Below, piece after piece: positions 47,901-56,061 of a stretch of DNA of 64,000 nt. Numbering within the stretch: position 1 is the stretch's first letter; each line of letters starts with the position of its first letter. A program made the translations under genes and the position numbers. The stretch covers positions 36,525-100,524 of the forward strand of contig CAMJMP010000001.1 of assembly GCA_946407055.1 (NCBI GenBank). Reading direction: 5' to 3'. This DNA is from an uncultured Mycoplasmatota bacterium (GTDB lineage Bacteria; Bacillota_I; Bacilli_A; RF39; UBA660). The notes beneath the pieces are model-generated. The model ran no database searches. It had not been told where the DNA came from and saw only the letters and a program-made list of their open reading frames with translations.

Positions 47901-48196
47901 ATATTATCTCTGTGATAGGTACGACTTTTCTTAGCGACGTCATCTGTATATGCGTCACTAGCCATTATATTATATGTTGATTGAGCTACTTTATAAAAAT
48001 CATGAAATTTACTTTTACTAAAGTTTCCTTCATCATCTTTAAAAATGCTCATATTCTGAATTTTCTATGAATTTAAATACTTGTCTTCACTTTCTAAAGC
48101 AGTATTATCAGCTGTTAATCCAACTGTCTTTAGATTACCTAAAGACAGTCCAGGATTAGCAGTCATATTTAAAATTAAATCATAATTCTTTTCCAT
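38930..48196 (-). CDS. giant 3088-aa late protein with SF1 helicase domain
   Basis: Reading TAG as Gln (48065, 41336, 39797, 39143, 39080, 38987) joins four long open stretches in one frame. Residues about 180-260 are hydrophobic (IGPVVTGLGLASQTAGLL); 600-1500 are coiled-coil. About 1590-1960 is an SF1 helicase: GIPGSGKSTGVYL (Walker A), SLIIIDEISNIGMF (Walker B), LGAGDCDQSG (motif III) and DLYTAITRSSQGSLVI (motif VI). A Pro/Thr/Asn-rich linker and the SH3-like GDWVVFSRD follow. Alternative start: ATG at 48052, right after the first TAG. It probably travels in the virion with the RNA polymerase. Function of the other parts unknown. Confidence 0.8.
48124..48148 (-). other. start-proximal hairpin in helicase-domain gene
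   Basis: CTGTCTTTAG (48124-48133) and CTAAAGACAG (48139-48148) form a perfect 10-bp stem with a 5-nt loop in codons 17-25 of the 3088-aa gene, upstream of the codon-44 TAG. No U-tract follows. Confidence 0.6.
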
Positions 48197-50103
48197 TATT
48201 CATCAAGACGACCTTGTAACTAAGTTGTTTCTTGTAAATCGTGATCTTGTTGTAAACCAGCTATTCTTTCATTTTCATCTATTTTGGTATGACTATCATC
48301 ACCCGCCATAGCAGCAAATTCATCAACAACAATTGGAATAAATATAGTACCTTTAAACATTTGATCATGTGTAGACCACCAATGTTGTCCGTTACCCCAC
48401 ATTTTATCCCACCAACTTGATTTATCAAATTCAATATCTTTTCCTTTTAATTCTTGTTGTGAACCGCTAATGTGTGCTTCATTATTGAATAACTTTAAGT
48501 AACTTTCTAATTCATTATCTGAAACTTCTTTTAATAAATCATTAAATGATTGATCATCATCAAATGCTTTACTTAATGCAACACCTTGCATAACTCCAAA
48601 TCTTGCCCAATGAGTTGTAATTAAATTACCACTTGCATCATATTTAGTAGGAAGATTGTATTTAGCATATATAGCATTAATTGAATCATAATCTTGTTTT
48701 TCTTCTAAGTTTGCAGCCTTTATTTCTCTATCAGCTTTTTCTTTTAATGCAAACATTTCATAATTAGGAACAATATTTCCTTTTTGTTTTTCCGCTATAT
48801 CAATAGGAAAATCAATAGAAGTTATACGTCCATCAGTACACATTAATTCAGATAAATGTGCTTCTGATATAGGTACTCCACCCATACTAACATTATTCCA
48901 ATCAAGAACTCCATTATATCCACCTTTATTAATAGTAGCTAAACTTGAAGCTCCTAATATTTTACCAGAATTATTTGTTAATGATGAAGTTATACCTTGA
49001 ACAACTAAACCATCTGTAGTTCCATTCATTATTACAAAAGATGAAGGCTTACCGTTACCTCTAATGAAATTAGAAACAACTCCTGGTTTGTATTCATTTT
49101 TCTCACCACCTTCGCCTTCTTTCTTAGCACCTGGTTTGTTACCCTCAGCATCAAGAATATAGCTTTCTCCATAATCTTGTTTGCTTGTAGTTCCAGAAGC
49201 AACAAAATTAGCAACAAGAAGTTTAGCATCTTGTTCACTACCTGACTTCAATTTAAGAACTGCTTTAGAGTTTTCAGGTAACATATTCCATATATAATTG
49301 ATAGCTGCTTGTGCTTGATCTCTTTGAGTAGATGTAGCATTTTTAATTTTATATAATCCTTCAGGTTTTATTTCACCTGTTTTATTATATATTTCTTTAA
49401 GTGCTTCTACACCTTTTATAACAGTATAAGATTCTCTTGTATTATCATCGTGACCAAGACTTCCAAGTGCTCCTTTAATTTGTTTATTAATTTCAGTAAG
49501 ACCAATACCATTTGATGCTATATCCATTAAAGCATCATTGTTAGCATAGTCTGGATTATAGGCTCTCATATAAAGAATATTTGAATTAGTAAGAGCCTTG
49601 TATCTGTGTTTATTCTATAAATAAGTATCTATAGAAATTTGAGATATTTCTCCGTCCCTATCTGTTACTAATACTCCTCCAGAATCTGTAACGGCAATTT
49701 CATTCAATCCGCCATTTTGGTCAAGTGTCTTTTTAATATCATCATATTTCTTTTTACTAAAATTAGCAATTTTAATTCCTAATAAAGTATCAGCATATTG
49801 AGTTGCAATTTGATTGATACTACCAAAAAGACTATCAGATGAACCGAATATACTAAAACCAGAATCTGTACCTAATGCAGATACTAAACCTGATTTAAGA
49901 ACGGACATATCTGAAGGAAGTCCATCTATTTTATCTAATGCTTTAAGAACATCTTTATCAGTTAACGCATCAGATTTTGTTTCCTTTGTAGATGCAGTAG
50001 CACTTTGAGGTTGTGCTACTGATCCACTAGGAGTTGTGACCGTTACTGGTCTATAATATTGAAAAGGTGGTAAACCACCTCCAGATTGTAAAAATTTTAT
50101 CAT
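48196..50103 (-). CDS. 635-aa late virion/cargo protein
   Basis: Begins MIKFLQSGGGLPPFQYYRPV, a variant of the aromatic-x-Q-x-G-G motif shared with neighbouring proteins. TAG is read as Gln at codon 163 (49615) and near the end (48220), and TAA (48196-48198) then overlaps the next ATG. The middle carries GDGRITSIDFPID-like strand segments with GGVPISEAHLSELMC and an acidic/helical C-terminus. No enzyme motif is recognised. By position it matches the cargo proteins encoded before the RNA polymerase in crAss-like phages. Confidence 0.72.
50075..50090 (-). other. short start-proximal hairpin
   Basis: AGGTGG-TAAA-CCACCT is a perfect 6-bp stem with a tetraloop within codons 5-10 of the 635-aa gene, encoding the GGG-L-PP segment. 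It is short, so it could be a by-product of glycine/proline codons. Confidence 0.4.
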
Positions 50104-50104
50104 A

Positions 50105-53100
50105 TTACCACTTACTCATTAACTTGTTAAGAATAGCTTTTGTGATAGCACTGCTATCTCCAATTGCTTTCTAAGTAGTTTTTATAGATTCTGAAATTCT
50201 TTTATCAAATCTTCTATTGTCATCAAGTCGAGCCTTGAATATATTATCATAAATTGTTCCACCTTTTGCTTTCTTAGTAGGCATTGAATATGAATAAGGA
50301 TTTTTAGATATTTGTAAATCATTCCAATTTACTCCATATCTATTAGCACTATATCGTCCCATTTGATTATAAGCATCTACTTTATACTTATTTGCAATAA
50401 CATCCATATCCGCTTTATATTTAGAAGCATTTGCTGTGTCTTTATTTTTAACAGCTTCTTCATAACCTCTACGTGCTTTTACATAAGCTGGATCAACATT
50501 CATATGATAATTTGTTAACAATTGAACTTGTCTTTGATTCCATTGTTCTTGCATATCAGCAATTTGTTCTTTCTTTAACTCAGCTTTTTGCTCTTCCATA
50601 TCTCGTTTAGCCTCAGCCTTAGCGAGTTTTTGTCTTAAATCTAATTCATATTTATCACTTAATGCAGAACGAACTTGTAAATTAGCTGCATCACGTCCGT
50701 TAAGAATATCTATGTCCATATTCTTTTTATTAACAAGTTGACCGTTGTTAAAATTACCTGTTTCAACTTCTTGAGCGTGATTGTAATTTCCAACTTCAAC
50801 AGCCTTATCAGCATATGCTTGACGTTTTTCATCTGCTTTTAGACCTGCTTCTTGTTTTACTTTAGTAGCATCTCTTGCAGCATGAAGTCTTGCTAAAAGA
50901 CCTGTTTCTGTATTAGCAACACTATTTTGTGCTTGACGACCTTGTGTATTAATTTGTCCAGCGTTTTGTTGTCCATTTGCTAAGATATTATAAACATCAG
51001 CAGTTGGAGCAACCATACTATTAGGATTTTTTAAAGGAAGTTGTTTTCCTAAAGCTCTATCAGCTAATAAATTATTAGTTCTAATAGTATCAAGTGCTGT
51101 TCTTAATGCAAGTGCATCAGCACCTAAACGAGTTGGATCAAAATTAGATTTAGGTTGAACTACTGAAGGATTTGTTGTAGTAGGTTGAACTTCTTCCTTA
51201 GTAGGAGGAGTTATTACTGACTGTTTGTTTTGAGGTTGTGGAGTAGGTTGTGGATTAGGTTGTGGTTGAGTTGGATCTTTAATAAGTTTATACTTTCTTA
51301 TTAATCCATTTTCAACATCAATACCTTGATCAGTAGGATCAATCCTATATCCTTCTGGTAATTTATCTCCATAATAACCATCTTGTCCTTCAATATAATA
51401 AACTTTACCTTTATAAACATCATGTCCTGTTGCATTTAAATGGTCTTCCCATAAACGATTTCCATTATATTTAGCATTTACAAAATTACCAAAATTAAAA
51501 ATGCCGTCTTTAATAATGTTATTCTTTTCAAACCATTCTTTACCATGAGTAGTAGAATGATTATATTTTAAATAATCACGTGCCCACTTTTCAGCAAGAA
51601 CAGGGTTTGTTAATAATTGTTTATAAAAGTTTTTATTTCTATCTTCAACTAATTTACCTTGATTATGATAAAGTTCTAATTGTTTAGGATCTGTATAAGG
51701 TTTATTTCCTTCTACATCATAAAGATTGTTTTTAGGACTTACTTTATCTGTAACATCAATATTACGATTTACATAATCAAAATCAGTATCATTTGTAAAG
51801 TTATTACGATAACGATTATCTAAATCATATATTACAGCGTTCCAAATATCATCTGTTGGTAAACCATATTGTTTTACTGTTTTACCACCTGCTTGATATT
51901 TTTCAATTAGACGTTCTATACGTCCTCCTTTTTTATATCCACCAATTGTTAGTTTATTATTTCTTCCTATCATTCGTGTTGCTGGAGGAATTGGTGATGG
52001 AGTATTAGAACGTAATGGAGAATTAGGTAAAGCTGCAACTCTTGTAGGTGTTACACTAGGTGCTACAACAGGTGTTGCAGATTTTGTAACAGTAGTAGGT
52101 TTATAACCAATTGATGGTAAATGTAACCAAGATGGACGATTTACATTCATTTGCATCATTCCGACTTCTGAAACAGGACCTTTTCTATATATTGAATTAT
52201 TAGCAACTAAACTAAAATCATATACTGGAGATTTAGTTACTCTAGCTGATTTTCCAAATCGACCAGCATCTGTAGGCTTAAGATTTTCACCAAATACATT
52301 ACGACTAAATGCTATTTCATCATTATGTCCCATTGATTTAATCATTTGGTTCATTTCATCTTGAGTCTTAGCTGTTTTTAATTTGTCTAATTGCTGTTGA
52401 TTTAATTTAATGTTACCTTTTTTACCTTTAATAGTAATTTCAGTATTATTAGTTTTTGTGGCATTTTTAATAGCTCTTGCTTTAAGTGTACTACTTCCAA
52501 GTTTTGTTGTATTAGAAACACTTGTTAGCAATTTAACCATAGCCATATAATCATCAACTGTACCTTTACCAGATTCTATATTTTTATATGCTTGTTCTGC
52601 AGCACTTACATCACCCATTGTTGCACCAATACTAAGTGCCCAAGGAACAAATGCTCTTGTTGCTTTCCATGCTTTTGATAATTTAGTTCCTGTACCTACT
52701 AATGGAATAGCTCCAATAGCAGTCATTCCTAAACCTTTAGCAAAATTCCAAGCTACATCACCTGCTGAATATCCTTCTGAAATATCAGCACCTGCTCTTG
52801 CAACATCAGATATAATACCTTGACCTAAAGAAATTGCATTTCCGTAACCTGGTACAAAAGAAGCAACAGCACCTGTTAAATCACCAACAGCAGAATAGAA
52901 TCTAACTTTATTTGCAGTGTTCATATTATCATATGCTTCACCTAAACTATTCGCTTTCTTAGAACCATTCTTTACTGCTTCTTCTGGTCTATTTTGAGCT
53001 TTTGATGCAGTTTTAATTTTATCTTGTCTTGCTTGTCTAGCATTTTTTGTTTCTTCTGCGAGAATTTCTCTAATACTTGCACCTTGTTGAGCAAAAAGAA

Positions 53101-54505
53101 TACCACCTTGCTTATATTTAGCATTATTAGTAGTCCACCATTTTTCGTTTTCTTCAAACAAATATGGATTTGATTTAGTTTGTATTTTATTTAAATCACC
53201 TGTTCTACTATTATATACCCAAGCATATCCGTTATTATAACGAGTATATCCTCTTAAAGCATATAAACCGTTTCCAAGTTTTCTAAGATTTTTTGTAAAA
53301 CCATCTCTTTCGGCACGTTCAGATTCTATATCAAGTAATGCTCTAAGTCTATGTTTAACACCTGAATTTGCCACTTTATAATAGTCAATAAAAGATCTAT
53401 TCTTACCTGACATTAATTGTTCATACTTATCAATGATAGTATCGTGTATTCCGAAATTTGGTGCATCAGTATTTTTATAATAGTTTAAACTATATTTTGG
53501 ATCGTGTAAACTAAAATTAGTTGCTTGGAAATCTTTAGAAACTTCATCAAACCAATTATTAAAGTTGATGTCTTGAATTTCTTTTCTGATTTGAGCTTGA
53601 GATTGTTGTTTATCACGATTGAATTTAGCTGTTGCTAAAGAAGTAGCATCTTCTAATGAAACACCAGGTCTTTCTTGCATTAATTGTTTAGCAAGTACTT
53701 TTATTTTGTCATCATCAGAAAGTTGAGCAGGTTCTTCTGGATTTTGTTGAGTTGATTGTTCTGTACCATCAGCTAACCATGACATTGCTTGAGTACTTGT
53801 CATATCACCAACATCCATTAAAGCACGTAATACATTATCGTTATATTCTCCTTTTTTAAGAAGAGATATAGCATTATCAATATGAGAAAGTCTTTCATTT
53901 TTATCTTTATATTTACTTCCTTCATAATCAATATCTTGTGTATTTACATCTGCTTTTAATTTTTCTAAATAATTAGCTAAAGCATTCATTCTATTAACTC
54001 TAGAACGAACTCCGTTAGCATCAACAGCATCTTGATTTAGCCAAAGTTTAATATCTTGGTCAGAGCCTGTATAATTACCACCATAAAAACTATTATTAAT
54101 GATATTACCTAAAGCTCCTCTTGTATCTTCGTATTTAAGTCCTTTCTTTTTATTATCTTCTTGATAGGTGTCCATTCCTACGCCAAGTTCCCATAAATAT
54201 TGAGCTGCTTTACCGTAAGAGTTTTTCTGGTCTGAATTATTTGATAATGTACCTGTCTTATCGAATAATTCTCCATTTTCACCCATTGAACTAATATCTC
54301 CTCTTTCGATACTTTGTAATACTTTATTAAAAGCATTATCAGCATCAACAGCATCATCGCCTGAGATATTATAATTTGATTTGAAGGTGTTCCAATTCTT
54401 TTTAGCTAAGTAAATAAAATCATTTTTATTTACATTTCTACCTCCTATGTCAAAAAGGTTAGAATTAACGGAACCACCTTGCTAAAATTTCTTTACTTGA
54501 GCCAT
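50105..54505 (-). CDS. 1466-aa late cargo/ejection-type protein
   Basis: The ATG at 54505 is followed by MAQVKKF-TAG-QGGS; with TAG as Gln this gives the same KKFQQGG motif as the 109-aa protein. A second TAG (50171) is read near the C-terminus and TAA ends the gene. Residues about 550-680 are hydrophobic/amphipathic (GAVASFVPGYGNAISLGQGI, GLGMTAIGAIPLVG), as in phage ejection proteins. More KQGG/QAGG/KGG motifs occur near residues 460, 860 and 1440. A Gln/Pro-rich linker and a long coiled coil (about 1230-1400, DLRQKLAKAEAKRDMEEQKA) follow. Probably an internal virion protein; ATG 54286 is a shorter alternative start. Confidence 0.78.
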
Positions 54506-54513
54506 ATTAAATG

Positions 54514-54546
54514 AAAAAGGAGCACACATTGTTAGTGTGCGCTCCT
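54514..54546 (-). terminator. intrinsic terminator of the upstream late genes
   Basis: On the - strand AGGAGCGCACACTAACAATG... folds into a stem (AGGAGC..CACA / TGTG..GCTCCT, 54518-54546) followed by TTTTT. It lies between the 109-aa gene and the 1466-aa gene, 9 bases upstream of the latter's ATG. It would end or attenuate transcripts from the upstream genes and so lower expression of the giant cargo genes. Confidence 0.78.
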
Positions 54547-54554
54547 AAAATAAA

Positions 54555-54884
54555 TTACTTCTTAATTCTCTTTACTAATGTTCCACCTCTGCGATAAACA
54601 GGTTCTCCCATTTCCTCAGCAGGTGCTTCTTCAGGTGCTCCACCGCCTTGTGCTTGCTGTAGAAGTTGAACAAATACTTGACATACTTGCATAGCTGCAT
54701 TACAATCTTGTGTTTGTAATGCTTGTAAAGCCATTTGAGCAATCTGCATCATTGGATCTTCTCCACCACCTTGTGGTGCTCCTCCTTCTGGTGCTCCTAC
54801 TGGTGCACCACCTGCTTCTGGTGCAACTTCTCCACCTTGCTGGAATTTCTTAGTTTTGTTACCGTTTGTAAATAATATTTTCAT
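54555..54884 (-). CDS. 109-aa Ala/Gly/Pro-rich late protein with KFQQGG motif
   Basis: Starts MKILFTNGNKTKKFQQGGEV (motif at residues 13-18), then a low-complexity A/G/P/E segment, a helix with MMQIAQMALQALQTQDCNAA and VFVQLLQQAQ, and an end PVYRRGGTLVKRIKK. This small protein is typical of the crAss-like late operon and is probably a minor virion component. It has its own promoter candidate and a terminator downstream. Confidence 0.75.
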   Translation of the reverse strand: MKILFTNGNKTKKFQQGGEVAPEAGGAPVGAPEGGAPQGGGEDPMMQIAQMALQALQTQDCNAAMQVCQVFVQLLQQAQGGGAPEEAPAEEMGEPVYRRGGTLVKRIKK

Positions 54885-54924
54885 AATAAATTTGTTTAAA
54901 TTTAAACTTTAATTTTTTAATACT

Positions 54925-54955
54925 CAAATATAAATAATATTTAAGTAAAATCAAA
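54925..54955 (-). promoter_or_regulatory. Bacteroidales-type promoter
   Basis: In the 109-bp AT-rich gap between the DUF192 and 109-aa genes the - strand reads TTTG (54952-54955), 19 nt, TATATTTG (54925-54932). This matches the Bacteroides sigma consensus (TTTG at -33, TAnnTTTG at -7) exactly. The start of transcription would be near 54918, about 34 bases before the 109-aa ATG. It implies that host RNA polymerase can read this gene. Confidence 0.7.
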
Positions 54956-54993
54956 AAATAAAATTAATTAAATTAAATAATAAAATATATAGA

Positions 54994-55584
54994 TTATTCT
55001 TCCGATTTTTTACCATCTTCGTTATTAGATTCTACATATTCTATAGGTCTTTCATCTTGACCTTTTAAAACTTTGAACATATATCTACCGAGAGCCTTGT
55101 AATCCTTGTCATCTTTACTTTTATCAGCTTTTTTAGCCTTTTTGATAAGAATTTTTGTTTCTCTACGAGATACGATTCTTTCTCCGCCTTGAAGCCACAT
55201 TTGAACTGAACCATCTGGTGCAAGAACTTTCATGATACCTTCTACTTCATCTCCTTCAAATTTTAGTTCGTCTCCTGGTTTAATTCCGGAATCTGCATTA
55301 ACTTCAAGTACGTATGCTACATCTTTTTCTTCAATATAATCAAGAGATAGAGGTTTACCTTGTTTTACACTTATTACTTCTTGATCATCATTTATAAAAA
55401 CTATATCAAGTGGTATATATGTATCTTCCATCCAATAAGCAACATCCTCTGGAGGATTGTGATAAAATAACATACCTTCGTCTTCAGGTAATTCTTTTAC
55501 ATTTTGTAAACCTTTTTCTCTTTCCTCTTCAGTTTTACATTCTTCAACCTTATAGGATTTATTGCCTATTTTAATGTTTATCAT
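54994..55584 (-). CDS. DUF192-domain late protein
   Basis: Residues 1-110 match DUF192: ECKTEEEREKGLQNVKELPEDEGMLF, YWMEDTYIPLDIVFINDD, VISVKQGKPLS and AYVLEVNADSGIKPGDEL. DUF192 is a small barrel fold without agreed activity. A phage-specific C-terminal extension carries VQMWLQGGERIVSRRETK, again the Q-G-G motif, and a lysine-rich tail. In virion operons of Bacteroidetes phages DUF192 proteins occur next to such motifs, suggesting a structural rather than enzymatic role (inference). No TAG codon. Confidence 0.85.
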   Translation of the reverse strand: MINIKIGNKSYKVEECKTEEEREKGLQNVKELPEDEGMLFYHNPPEDVAYWMEDTYIPLDIVFINDDQEVISVKQGKPLSLDYIEEKDVAYVLEVNADSGIKPGDELKFEGDEVEGIMKVLAPDGSVQMWLQGGERIVSRRETKILIKKAKKADKSKDDKDYKALGRYMFKVLKGQDERPIEYVESNNEDGKKSEE

Positions 55585-55592
55585 AATTTTTA

Positions 55593-56045
55593 TTAATGAG
55601 TGAAGAATCTTCCAAGTTCAGAATTTTGTGCTCTTAATCTTGCTTCACGCTGAATATCATTTTCTTGATTTCCACCTGGTCTTGCTTGAATTGGAGCAGC
55701 GTCTGTTCCTTTTAATTCAGCAAATTTAGGTGCAATTAATTTAAATGAATTAAGAAGATTACTATTACTTTGTGGAGTCTGCACAGTTGCTGATGGCTGT
55801 GTTGGTGTTGTTGGAGCTGCAGCTGGAGCTTGTCTTCCAATAAAGTTAACAGCTTGTTCAATAGTATCATCACCTTTACGAGAACCATAAATAGGATTCA
55901 TTTCAGATGCTCCGTAAAGTTTCATTAACTGATCTTTTGCGTTAAGATACTGTTCTAAAGTTAATCCTGCTGGTAAAGTTTCTCTTCCATTAGGAATAAC
56001 TGCTCCTCTCTATGCTTTTGGAATTAATTTTAATTTATTAGCCAT
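55593..56045 (-). CDS. 150-aa late protein with N-terminal recoded TAG
   Basis: MANKLKLIPKA-TAG-RGAVIPNGRETLPAGLTL... shows one TAG at codon 12, read as Gln. Starting at the internal ATG (55925) would drop the first 40 residues and a leucine-rich helix. The middle is a Pro/Thr/Gln-rich linker (PAAAPTTPTQPSATVQTPQ) and the C-terminus is charged (NDIQREARLRAQNSELGRFF). Function unknown; probably a small virion protein. Confidence 0.72.
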
Positions 56046-56061
56046 TTATTATTAATTTTAA

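Noticed and set aside
38930..48196. Separate genes at 39143-39748, 39797-41257 and 41336-48052
   Set aside because: They are in one frame, each joint is a single TAG and the order is head to tail, so they are parts of one recoded protein.
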